The notes beneath the pieces were generated by a model. That model saw only the letters and a list, made by a program, of their open reading frames with translations, was not told the DNA's origin and ran no database searches. Positions 9,235-21,200 of a stretch of DNA of 34,499 nucleotides are shown here, piece after piece; position 1 is the first letter of the stretch; each line of letters opens with the position of its first letter. The stretch comes from Plantago elongata (taxonomy: Eukaryota; Streptophyta; Magnoliopsida; Lamiales; Plantaginaceae): assembly GCA_036897095.1 (NCBI GenBank), contig JAYMSP010001230.1:1-34499 (forward strand). Reading direction: 5' to 3'. The position numbers and the translations under genes were made by a program.

Positions 9235-10720
9235 ATGAACACGAATCTGGAGATGTCAGATTCAAAACAAGAACAAGAGGAACATACGAACAAGGATACT
9301 TATGCCTTCAAATTGTCTGGAGGGAATAAACCTGCGGATCTAACCATTGATAACTCCCGATCTCAGGAGGAAAGTAAGATGGATTACGATCTTGTGAGTT
9401 ACTTCTGAGATTTCATTTGAGAGAGTTATATTGGCGGAGGACTATTAGAAAGACATTAACGAACAACGGAAGGATGCGATCCTGATTAAGGTTTTAGGGA
9501 ACCGTGATTCTACCTGGCAATGGTAGCGAAAATGGATACTCTCTGGGGACTTCATGAAACTGGAGAGATAATTGACCTCGGTTATGGATGCTTTTTCCTT
9601 AAGGGAATCTCAGCAGAAAAACGAGAACTCATCTTGACTGGCAGTCCCTGGAAACTAGCAGGTAGTTTATTATCCATCAGGAAGTGGAAGCCGGAGTTTA
9701 GATGGGAACACGTTTAACGCAACAAGAGGGAAATTTGTGCGTGTCTATGTGCAAATCCGTCTCGATGAATTATTGGAATTGGGAGTATGCTTAAATGACA
9801 CGATATATCAAGTAGTATACGAGAATCTCTCGTTGGTGTGTTATACCTGCGGCAGCGCGGGACACCTTACCACAACATGTACACCTAGGCGTAAGGAGGA
9901 ACCAGTTGAGACAACTCCAACGAATGACCAAGCACCGATGGCTGATTTAAATTTAAAGAATGTACCTGTCGAATGGTTGGTCGAAGGCGAAGAAGAAAGA
10001 GTTTGATGACTGGATGACGGTGACTAGAAGGAAGAAACAATCATCAAATTGGGGTAGAAGGCCGGACCAAAAGCACCAGAAGGGCACAAGAAATAACCTG
10101 CGAAGAACGGATGGGGAGCAGACTAATAAGTCTAAACCGAATGCTAATGGGACTACAATGACTTCACGAAAAGGAAAAGAGAAAATCAGTGAGGTGGAAC
10201 CAAATTCTAATCCTCAAAGAACTCGAACTATGGAGAATGTTAGAATTCTCCCAAGAAGCATCATAATTTCGGAACCTATAAAGGGTCCTGGTGCTAGCCG
10301 TAATCAAAACAAATCTAATCAGCAACACTCTAGAAACTCAAATTTCACATTCGGCCCAGGAAGCAAATCGACAAGGATGCCGGATACTTCGAACCAATTG
10401 TTGTTCTAAATGATTCCGAACTTATCGATGTTGAGATGTTAGACAACAATGGATCAGCCGAACGGACTCGAAACTCACCAGGACGTGTTGAACTAGCCTG
10501 CCAAAATATACCGCATATTATCGGATAAATTCCGGGCCCAGGTCACGGTAATACCGATGATATATTGGCATTACAAGGCCGAAGTCAGCTATCAGGACTG
10601 GGAACAATGGGAGCTCAACCCGGGACGGTTCTTGATCAAGTTGAAAATAGAGGATGAGGAGATGGATTGGGTTTACCAGCACATTCTGATGTTGATCATT
10701 CAAATGATTGCGTTATATAG
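9235..10720 (+). pseudogene. LINE-B ORF1 (gag-like, DUF4283 and CCHC)
   Basis: The start is the ATG at 9235 (MNTNLEMSDSKQEQEE); the first frame stops at 9408. The DUF4283 region resumes after frame changes as DAILIKVLG-like sequence, then MDTLWGLHETGEIIDLGYG, KRELILTGSPWKLAGS and RKWKPEFRWEHV. It then jumps directly to ATRGKFVRVYVQIRLDE. In related elements about 40-60 residues lie between these blocks, so an internal deletion near 9712 is inferred. The zinc knuckle CYTCGSAGHLTTTC (CX2CX4HX4C) sits at about 9843-9884. A basic tail follows, then a frame change near 10400 to IVVLNDSELIDVEMLDNNG. The frame appears to end at the TAG 10718-10720, 52 bp before ORF2. Role by family: RNA-binding protein of the element. 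Confidence 0.85.
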
Positions 10721-10772
10721 GGGGTTTTTGATAGTTAACCACGATCTACTTTTCAATACGTTTAGTGATCTA

Positions 10773-13700
10773 ATGAAAATTCTTTCGCGGAATTGTCAAG
10801 GAGCTGGTAGTCTAGAATTTAGGAATAATTTCAGAGATATTATGAGAGAACATATACCACAAGTGGTGTTCATTCTCGAGAATCAGGTCACCCCTGCACA
10901 AGCAGAGGATATTATGCCGAGACGCGGGTTCACAAATTGGATAACGGCGCCCACGAATGGAATGAAGGGCGGAATATGGTTGTTGTGGAATGAAGAGGAA
11001 ACTGAAGACAACATTCTTCTAGTCAATGATCAGGCAATTCATGCTTGGATTAATCGTCGAGATCAATATAGTTGGGTTCTCTTCGGAATATATGCCCAAC
11101 CGCACAAAGAGGATAAAGAATGGCTATTTAGTCATCTAGAAGACTTTGTCGCTGACCACTCACAACCTTGGCTCATCACCGACGATTTCAATGAGATCCG
11201 TTTTTCACATGAAAATCAAGGAGGGAATGTTGCATCCTTTCGTAGGTGCCATATATTTAATAATTGGATTGATAGATGTGAATTGTAGGATATTGGCTTC
11301 AATGGACCAAAATTTACTTGGGACAATCATTGAGATGGCAGAGCAAATATCCAGGAACGGATAGATCGATCACTGGCCAATGGAGAATGGTGTGATATTT
11401 TCCCAAACAATGTCGTGTATCACTTAATCAAAATACACTCAGACCACTTCCCAATTCTGACGTGCTGCCTTGGGATGGATCAGAGACCCAAGAAATGACC
11501 TTTTCGATTCAAGAAGGCGTGGCTAATGCATGGTGATTGCAAAGCGCTGATCGATTCAATCTGGAAGCAGGAACGGGACATCATATTGGCAGTGGCTAAG
11601 GTACCGGAAGTCTTAGAACCATGGAATAGGGAAAAGTTTGGAAATATTGTTTATAGGAAAGGAAGCTCAGGGGAAGGTTAGATGGTATCCAATGTTCTCT
11701 TGCAGAACATAGGAGCTCTTTTCTCATCAGCCTTGAAAAGGAACTTATGCGGGAATATAATGGTGTGTTGCGGCAAGAGGATAATTTTTTGTTCCAGAAA
11801 TAATGAGTTAAATGGATCGCCGAAGGAGATTCGAATACAAATTGTTTCCATCACACTACACTTAACTGAAGGAGGAGGAACCGAATACTTTCCTTACAGC
11901 TTGGCGAGGATTAGGTAGCCGACCAACCTATACTCCAAGCACACGGCAAGTCCTACTTCCAAGCTATATTCGCACTAGTATTTCAGCAGAGAAGAAGTCC
12001 TAGATTGCTGGGTATTTCGAATCTACAAGCTCGACTAATGAACAAGAACGTGAGCTCATGGCAAGTATTCCAGATAGTGATGAGGTTAAGAAACAGTATG
12101 GGCAACTCACCCAACTAAAGCACCGGGTCCGGACGGCCTTCAAGGGGTGTTTTACCAACAATGCTTGGAATCAGTTGGTGCTTCTGTAGTTGACTCTGTA
12201 CAACATGCCTTTAGTACGGGTTCTATGACTCCGGGAATGGGTGACGCATTTGTATGCTTGATACCGAAAGTCCCAAAGCCAAGTAAAATCTCAGAATTTC
12301 ATCCCATCTCACTTTGTAACGTGTTGTATAAATTCGTCACAAAGTGTATCACGTTGAGGCTACGTGATCTTATGCCTGAGTTAGTTTCCCTGACGCAATC
12401 CAACTTTATTAAAGGGAGAAGTACACAATACAATATTATGGTAATGCAAGAAATCCTACACTCATTGCGAAGCAAGAAGAAATAAAACAGGATGTATGGT
12501 GATGAAACTTGACCTAGAGAAAGCATATGACAGAGTCAGTTGGCCGTTCCTGGAAGAGACACTGGTTGCTTTCAATTTCCCGGAGAATCTGATTAAACTA
12601 ATCATGTTTTGTGTTAGGAATGCCCGCTCACAGATTCTCTATAATGAAGAACCATTGGAAGCTTTACAACACACATGTGGTCTCCGAGAGGGAGATCATT
12701 TGTCTCCATACTTATTTGTTCTGTGTCTGGAGCGTCTTTCCTATCTTATTAATGAAAAGGTGAATCGAAAAAAGTGGAAGCCAAAAAATTCGTGTATGGG
12801 TGGCCCGGCGTTCTCACACTTGTTTTTCGCGGATGACTTGATCCTAATGAGCATGGCTGATTCTCGGAATGCTCGAGTAATTAAAGTCGTCCTCAATGAA
12901 TTCGGAACTAAGTCTGGGCTGCACCCCAATCTATCAAAGTCAAAGGTGTGGTTCTCCAGCATGGGTGGGGCAGCGCTCAAGCGTTCCATTACGAATATCC
13001 TATTCCTAAGCTTGAACAGACGCCTAATCTTGGCAAATATCATGGAGTCTCGCTTCGACATGGACGACAATCGCGAGCAGAGGCCGGGGCTCTAATCAAT
13101 AAGGTCACATCAAGGTATGAGGGCTGGAAGAAGAAGTTTATATTGACAGCAGGGAGAGCTACCTTAATCCAGCCAGTCACTTCGACAATACCTTTATATG
13201 ATGTGCAAGCAGGTTGGATACCGGAACATATTTGTGCAAGGTTGGATAAGTTAAACAGGGACTTTCTCTTGTCGAAGGACATAACTCAACACAAAACATA
13301 CCTTATTGGTTGGAATAAGGTAGTACAACCAAAATAGGATGGTGGACTGGGGATCCGCGAAGCCAGCTTAAACAACAAGGCGATGTTGTCGAAAAGTAGT
13401 GTGGAAAACGGCTTGAAGAGAGAACACCATTTGGCTTGAACTAATAAATGCGAAATATCTTGAAGGGCAAAGAATTCTACATTGTGTTGCTAAACCAGGG
13501 GATAGTCCAAGCTGGAAGGGCATTCTCAGTGTGCTCAAGAATTAAACTCAAGTTTTTGATGGAGAGTCGGAGATCAGATTCGCTGCCTCTTAGACAACTG
13601 GTTTGAAGGTAGGGGCTTGTATAGTGTGATTCCGTTAATTGATCGATGGGATGTGGACACAAGGCTGAATCAGGTTCTGATGGAGGATGGGAGCTGGAAC

Positions 13701-14838
13701 TTTGTTGCTCTTCACACTAGTATCCCAGTTGATGTTCGAAATGCCCTCATGGCTTCTGTTATAAGGCTGTGGGACCTGACACAGATACCCTACTATGGAT
13801 TGAAATTGCTGCGAGGGCGTTCTCTTGCCAATCCGCCTTTAGAAAATTCAAACAACAAGATACCATGCCTACCCACGATAGAGGAGACACCGCCAAGTGG
13901 AAAGTTCTGTGTAAAAGCAAATTTCCAAACAAACTGAAGCATTTCATGTGGTTGGCAATGCAGGATCGACTAATGACTAGTGCCCTGATATTCAAAAGAA
14001 AAATGACTATTGACTCATCTTGTGATATTTGTGTAGGAACTACGGAAGATGTCAAGCATATGCTCCGGGATTGCAAGGCAGCAAAACTGATTTGGAAGAG
14101 TGTTCTGACCCCTCAAGATTTGATCAAGTTCGATGGAATACAAGATGAAACTTGGTTCGAAGATAACATTTGCGCAAAGTTTAAAACTGAACTCAATGTT
14201 GCAACTAGTTAGCTGAAAATGTTCTTGGCGACGGTGTGGACAATTTGGAAATCACGCAACTCCAGAGTATTCAGAGGAAGTGAAGACAACAAGGGGAAAG
14301 TTTTATTCCAGATCAAGCAAATGAGCTGCGATCTCCATATGAAACTGGACCCAGGTTACTTTCGAAGAAAGTTTACTTGGCTAAAACCTCCAATGGATTG
14401 GTGCAAACTGAATGTGGATGGGAGCTGTCGATCTTTGGAAAACAAGGGAGCCATTGGATGCGTATTACATTATTCCGAAGGCAAATGTATTTGGGGCCTG
14501 GCCAATTGCATCCCGGCACCAACTGTGAATGATACGAAGCTGCAGAGTTTATTGTAGGGACTAAAAATGGTCTGGATTCGTAGGATACCAAAACTCATTG
14601 TCGAAACCGACTTCGAAACAATATTTTCCTGGATCATTGATTTGACTACAACCCCGGTGGATCTAATGCATCAGTTGACCGATGCAAGGAGTTTTTAAGG
14701 ATGCCGTGGGACATCGAATTCAAGAAAATAGATAGGAAGTCGAATGAATATGCTGATCATATTGCATCTATGGATACTATTTCGACGGGGTTGGAAGATC
14801 ATGGTCTTCCCCGTCTACGTTTGCAATCCCAATATTAA
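10773..14838 (+). pseudogene. LINE-B ORF2: endonuclease, RT, zf-RVT, RNase H
   Basis: The start MKILSRNCQGAGS at 10773 is the usual opening of plant L1 ORF2. The endonuclease shows LENQV, TDDFNEI (normally GDFNE, a Gly to Asp change), FNGPKFTWDN and SDHFPIL, reaching about 11460. The linker contains PWNREKFGNI and a degenerate WIAEGDSNT. The reverse transcriptase (about 12120-13100) has APGPDG, LIPKVPKPSKISEFHPISL, NFIKGRST, KLDLEKAYDRVSW, LREGDHLSPYLFVL (usually GDPLSP) and the FADD catalytic box in LFFADDLIL. The zinc-binding region (about 13880-14110) has KLKHFMWLAMQDRL, CDIC and HMLRDC. The RNase H domain has LNVDGSCR, VETDF and SNEYADHIA, ending at the TAA 14836-14838. Several frameshifts and in-frame stops (for example near 11289, 12484, 13080 and 14555) break it. 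Confidence 0.9.
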
Positions 14839-14890
14839 ATTTGAATCTTGACTTTAAAGCTTTAATATATCTTTATTTAAAGAAAAATAT

Positions 14891-14904
14891 ATCCACAAGG
14901 CCAA
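14891..14904. repeat. Target-site duplication of LINE-B (3' side)
   Basis: ATCCACAAGGCCAA directly follows the A-rich tail of LINE-B and matches 9037-9050 at 13 of 14 positions. Confidence 0.8.
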
Positions 14905-15254
14905 TCTGTTTATCATATATCCAGGCCCAATGGACCGAACCCCCAGGCCAAGCTCAACGAACTTCATTTTCCGTACGAAACCAAAACGACATCGTAAAAT
15001 TGTTGGATCCATTTCTTCCTGAATGCGTATAGAGTTTGTCACAAACAACTGACAGCGATCTGCAGTTGAACAATTGCTTTCAATCAGTATACAGGAATCG
15101 AGTTCTTCGTTTTGCCACAGTAATTCAGCTAACCACCATTTTTCGATAACTTTCCGATAGCATTTTGTTCAACCGTCAAATCTGTTCTATAGAATCCCTT
15201 ACACAGTGCCTATTCCCAATTTGATGATTCTGAGTTTCTGATTCGGGCATTTCG
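14905..15254 (+). promoter_or_regulatory. Proximal upstream region and 5' leader of the golgin gene
   Basis: This is the only non-transposon DNA left directly upstream of the golgin ATG on this side of LINE-B. It contains CCAGGCCCAATGG, with a GGCCCA-type site of the kind common in plant housekeeping promoters, and AAAACGACATCG near 14983-14994. No clear TATA box is placed at a usual distance. Promoter function is inferred from position. The original distal promoter now lies beyond both LINEs, left of 4463, with a 104-bp remnant at 8933-9036. Confidence 0.5.
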
Positions 15255-18200
15255 ATGGCTTCTTGGCTCAAAGCAGCTGAAGGTATATATTCAAAACCAT
15301 TTTCTACTTGAATCATCTCTATACTCTGATTTTATATGTACCGAATTGCCAATGGATGATTCGAACCATTGCTGGAGTATGTGATCTGGATGCTATAAGG
15401 ATTGCATTGTTAGGCATTGGCGTTTAGTTTTTTAAACTCATCTATTAAAATCATAGTTTTCTGATTCAGACATGTTTACTTGCTTGAGGTTTAAGCATTA
15501 ACCAGGGGTTAAATTTGCAACCGGAATACGAATTTATTTATCAGCTGCACTTATTTATTAGAGAGAAATGAAAGTAGCTCTATACTTGTTGTAACGTGAT
15601 TAAGAAGATCGATTGAAACTGTGTGGTTTCTGAACTCATGTTGTCTTTGCAAGATTTATTTGAAGTAGTGGATCGAAGGGCGAAGCTTGTAGTTGGAGAT
15701 AATCCAGATGAACCTGCTGTTCCTGCTTCTGGTATAGCTCTAAGGATTTAATTGTTGATTATTATTATTATTTGTTCCACTTGTATCTTATTGTTTGGTT
15801 TCAGTGCTTGTGGTTACCTTACATCCATGCCTGAGCAGCTTCTGCTGGCTAGTGGTTTAAGTTGTAATATGGCCCAACTCAAATGCAGCATTCATCTGAA
15901 TTTCTGCAGATAAATGACCTATGAAGATTCATAGCGAATACTTCCATGAGTTAAATGAGTTTTTGAAGTGTGCAACTCTAAATCCATAAACAGTAATAGC
16001 ATACAAAGGAAATGATCCCATAGCCTGCCTATATATCAGGGTTATCATGCGAAATTAAGCAGTAGCTGGAGTAACTGAGATTTTGAGCTTTCACTCTTGC
16101 CAAACCAATAGGGAGCAAGCTATAGAGAAATGTAGCCTTATAGAAAAAGAAGTCTGCATATGGTTTTGAGTTGTGAAACATTGGCAGCCCATTTCTAAGC
16201 ACTTTCTCAAGATCTTTTCGTTAAATGGTTTTGGAGACTAATACAAGAAAATGTTATTGCCATTTGGGGAAACAACTCTAGAAATTCCTAATACACTGCC
16301 TTAGCCCCTTTCTAATATTTAGATTGGTCTCCTTTAGCCCATTTCTTAAGGTCTCAGGCTCTCAGCCTCAGCGTCAGCCTCAGAAATATGGTTCTTTAAG
16401 GAAAGTCTTAAGGTCTTGTTACATGGTCTCAGGGGATATATATCATCTCACATTGGCTTCTGAATGGAAAGTTAGAAGACTCTCAACTTGTGACGAAATT
16501 TGATATAGCCCCATGCGCTGGAATGATGTTTTTCATTTATATGGACTTTGGTCCATTGATAAGAAAATTTTCTCTTACCATTTATTCATTTCATCTTTTT
16601 TGTTGTTCTTTCCCCAACATGAAGGTCCCGCTGTACGAGGATCTCAATCAAAGAGGTCTAGACAGAGAGGAAAGGTACTTTGTGGCCCTCATTCTTAGTT
16701 AGGCATAGACCTATTTAAATTTGAGTAGAAGCTACAGCTATTGTGTTCTTGATAAGAACGTTAATTTCTGACTCAGAAGAAACAGCCATCCAGTGAAGTT
16801 ACCACAACTGCAGACACTGAAAAAGAGAAAACTACTTCTGAAATCCTAGAATCACATGAAGAACCCGATGGCAATAAGACGATGTCCTTGAATGAGGATA
16901 TGGAGACCAATCCAGGTGTCCCTGGTGCCAAAGGTGATGCTTATGAGCAGCACCCCAAGGGAGATGGGTCCACAAATGAGAGTTCTATAGCAGGTGCAAT
17001 ATCTAATGATGAGTCAAAATCTGTCAGTGAGGATGCAGTTGCAGAAACTTCTTCCAGTGTAGAAGCTGTCACTTCAAACTCAAATGTTGATGTCAAGATT
17101 GATGAACCTAAAGATATTCCAGACAGAGGTCTGGGCTCCACCAAAGGTGTTGAGGCTGTGGCTGGTGATGCTCCAGTAGACTCCAATCAGAATACTATCT
17201 CTGAAGATCAAGGTTCTTTCAGAAGTCTCGAAGTTTTAGAGTCTCAGGCGCCACCTGCAAATGCTGTTGACGAGGTTGATGGCCAACCAGAGGGTCAGGT
17301 GCCACCTGCAAATGTCCCTAACAAGGTCGATGATCAAGCAAAGGATGCCGAGTTAGTTCCTGGTTCTGATATCCAATCAGAGAAGCATCAAGAACCAAAA
17401 GATATTGCTTCTACCATGAAAGTAGAAGAGCAACTAAACGAGGTAAAACCTGTTTGTTGATCAACGATTCTGATCATCTTTTCTAGCATTTTATAGAGCA
17501 TAACTGTGAATGAGAAATGCTCATTCATTCAGGCCCAAGGACTACTTCAAACGGCAAAGTCCACAGGCCAGTCAAAAGAAGCTAGACTAGCGCGGGTAAG
17601 AATCTTCATCTTTATGTGTGTATGTTGGATGTATATTGTTGGATTGCAACACATTGTTTTAATAGCCCTTGCTCTATGTCTAGGTCTAGAGTATCATTTT
17701 AGGCCATCTTAAAGTAATCATCTTGACGAGCATGTCATGCTATTTCATATTATCACGGAATTAATCAATTATGCCTCTCTATGACTGATTCTGCACATAT
17801 GACACATAATTTGTTTGCTTTGATACAAGTGATTGTTGGAAAAACCTGCTACATGCAAAGTATCTTGAGTTGAACCATTTGTTAGCTGGTATCACAGTAT
17901 CACTATGCCACCTCTTAATTAAGCCTTGATTTATGATTTGGGTCCTTTTGAATATACAAATCGCTTATCAGTTTGTAGATCATTCTGAAATAATCAATCC
18001 TGTGGTGTACCACAAGCAACTGCTGGAAACCTCCCTGTTCACTTGGTGTTTTTGTCCGTACATCATAACCATATAATGTGAACAGGGAGTGGTGTACCCT
18101 TGATTTATGATTCCATGTTCTAGTAGTAACTGAATTAGTAGAATCCTTTTTTGCACATTCTAAAATGAATTCAGTATGCACCTTACCAGTGGCAACCTGG

Positions 18201-21200
18201 CCAGCATACTACAGTCTCATAATTGGATACCAAATGCTGTTCTTTTTGTTTTCTTAAGATCAAGCAGTTAGTTTTTTACTTTACATTTGGCATTAAAGAT
18301 CTCATGTTTGTGATGCTCAGGTTTGTGCAGGACTTTCATCCCGACTCCAAGAGTATAAATCTGAAAGTGCTCAACTCGAAGAGCTTCTCATATCAGAGGT
18401 GCGGAAGAATTCTTTTCCTATTATCTACCCCACACACATAGTACATTTTAAAGCTTTACATTATGGCCTCTCAATTTGTTGCTCTACCGTGCAGAGAGAA
18501 TTGAGCAAGTCATATGAGACACAGATAAAGCAGCTTCAGAAAGATCTGTCTGCATCAAAAGGTGAGGTGAGCAGGGTAGAGTTAAGTATGGTCGAGGCAT
18601 TGGCTGCAAAGAATGCTGAAATCGAGACACTTGTGAATTCTGTTGATTTATTGAAGAAGCAGGCTGCCTTGTCTGAAGGAAATTTGGCATCGCTGCAGGT
18701 CTTCTTCTAACTGTTTGATGTGTGAACATGGATCCATATTTCATTGTCAAAATTTAGACTCCATTAAGTGTGATCTCTAAGCTATATAGCGGACTTGAGC
18801 TACGATATCCAAAAGGAAATCAATTTTGCCCAGTTACAAACTTAATACTATCCCAGCAAAGCAGTGGCAAAACACTGAATCAGAGAGCTCCGAATACTTA
18901 TTAGCCCCTATAATTCATCAAGTCTCATGCACATATCTATTGTTTTTTGTTATCTCAATTTAAAGTTTTGTCCCTAAATTTTCATATTTTAAAATACATG
19001 TCAGGTCCAGTGCATTAAATTTGGGTTGTGGATGGCTGCAATAAATTATTGTGCCATATGACTAGTTCCTCTAAATATCAATTGGTGTTTTTGTCCTTAC
19101 ATCACAACCTTCGCGAGTCCATCTCAATTCTTCAAATGTTTGACCAACCAATTAAATCTACTGATTTATTATGCGAAGGAGCTTGGTTATTTTATTGATT
19201 AATTTCTGCTTTCTGATAATCTTAATTTTGTATCAGGGAAACATGGAATCCATCATGAGAAATAGAGAACTAACAGAAACAAGAATGATGCAAGTGAGTA
19301 GAGATATTTCCATGAGAACAATTGAAATTGGTTTCGATGGTGCTTTAATATTGGTAGGTTGCTTTTTGTTCCAGGCCCTAAGAGAGGAATTGGCAGCTGC
19401 TGAGCGGAGATCTGAAGAAGAGCGTGCTGCACATAATTCTATAAAGCTGGTCTGCATTTCTTTTTTCTCTACTTTTTTTGTAGTTTCTCTTCATTCGATC
19501 TTTTCAGCTTTGTGTGTCCTAAATGTTTTGCATGTTTTAAACACCAGCTATTGCATATTATTTATGTTGAAACATGTATGTATGATATGTGACAAGAGGT
19601 TTTTACTTCCTATTGCTATTATGAACTCACTGAAAATCTTCCGATGCAGTCATATAGAGAAAGAGAAGTCGAATTGGAACAAAGAGCTATCGAAGCTTCC
19701 ACAGCATTAGCTAGAATCCAGGTAATGCTTGGAGAACTCAAAATGACATGACAAACATTTATATAACCATCTGAGTTATTTCCTTTTATTTTTTTATTTG
19801 ATTCTGGGCATATAACAATGCCAAGTCATAATATCATATTATAATGTACTATATATGTTCTGAGGAATTAGCATAGTACTCCATGAAGAGCATTTGGTTT
19901 TGATTTCTGCTCTGTGATGATTAACTCATCTGATTCTTCTAAAACACAATCCCTGACATTGTACTTTATCAGAGAACAGCAGATGATAGGGCTGCAAAGG
20001 CAGCCGAGCTGGAGCAGAAGGTAGCATTGCTTGAGGTAATTGTTTTCCCTTTCCAAATGCGTAGAAGTATTTCCTCTTCCTCCCCGACCTCGGACCTCTT
20101 CAGTACAAATGGGCAATTTCAATAACTATACATAAGAGTTTCTTGTAACTTTTTCTACTTGTTACTAGGTTGAATGTGCATCCTTAAATCAAGAATTGCA
20201 AGACATGGAAGCTCGTGTTCGCCGAGGACAAAAGAAGTCCCCTGAGGATGCTACTCAAACAATTCAGGTTTGTGTTACATTCATTGTATTAAAAAGCTTT
20301 ATTCTAATCCACGCGTATTACACTTTTTCCCGATATTGAAGTAGTGAAATGACAACAGACAACCCACTTTATGCACAAAATTTTAAGAATCTGTTGCTGT
20401 AAAACCTGATATCTCATGGTTGTGAACTCTTAATGTTTGTATTTTATCTGAACCAAGAAGGCTACTTTATTGACTTGTAATTGTAATCATGTTGTATAGA
20501 AGGATACAGATATTTCAATGTCATTCAGTGTTGATTAATTGCTGGAAATTTGATTCTTGTGTATGTTGAAGGATAGAGTTGTATGATTTTTTTTTTTTTT
20601 AGGGCCAGTTGTACCAAGTAAAAAAGTATGTATCCTGAATTTATTTTAGGACTTTTAGAATAAGAATTTTGCATGTTATGAATGTGCATATGGAATAACT
20701 GAAATATCATCACAAGGGAAGGTTTGCTGTGAATTGTCTTGGACCTGTGTATTAGTGTCGTAGTACCCATGACTTAAAAAAATTGAAGGCAAGCCAGCTA
20801 GATGGTTTAGATGTCTAATGTAAAGGACCTCCTCAATAAAGAAGATCCAGGTAGAAGTCCAAAAAGTACTAGATAAAGGTGAGATTGCTTGTGTTAGTGA
20901 TTTGAGTTTACTTGAACATACTGCCCCTAGTAGCAGATAATGTTATATGCTACATCAAGTGGCATTTTCCTCATTAAGTCACTTTAACAGTTTAACCTTG
21001 TTTCCTCACTTTGTTTTCTTGGGTTCTAGAATTCACGTGCCATTGTCTAATGTAACTATGCATCTGTTAATCACTTAATTGTATAATAAGAAACGCTGAT
21101 TTCTTAGACTCTGCATAATTTCTTTTTACTCAATAAGAATTTCAAATCCTGAGAAGATTCTTCATGCTTTATTTGGTTTCTTATAATGAGCAAATATACT

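Larger units (their letters stand above)
9051..14890 (+). mobile_element. LINE-B: near full-length L1-type retrotransposon, decayed
   Basis: A 5.84-kb non-LTR retrotransposon on the plus strand, flanked by 14-bp target-site duplications with one mismatch. It has a 5' leader of about 184 bp with a C12 run at 9175-9186. ORF1 (9235-10720) carries DUF4283 and a zinc knuckle. ORF2 (10773-14838) carries endonuclease, reverse transcriptase, zinc-binding and RNase H domains. A short AT-rich 3' end closes with an A-rich tail. Its ORF1 and zinc knuckle differ clearly from LINE-A, so the two belong to different families. Frameshifts and stops throughout make it non-autonomous. It lies in the same orientation as the golgin gene, with its 3' end 365 bp before that gene's ATG. 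Confidence 0.9.
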
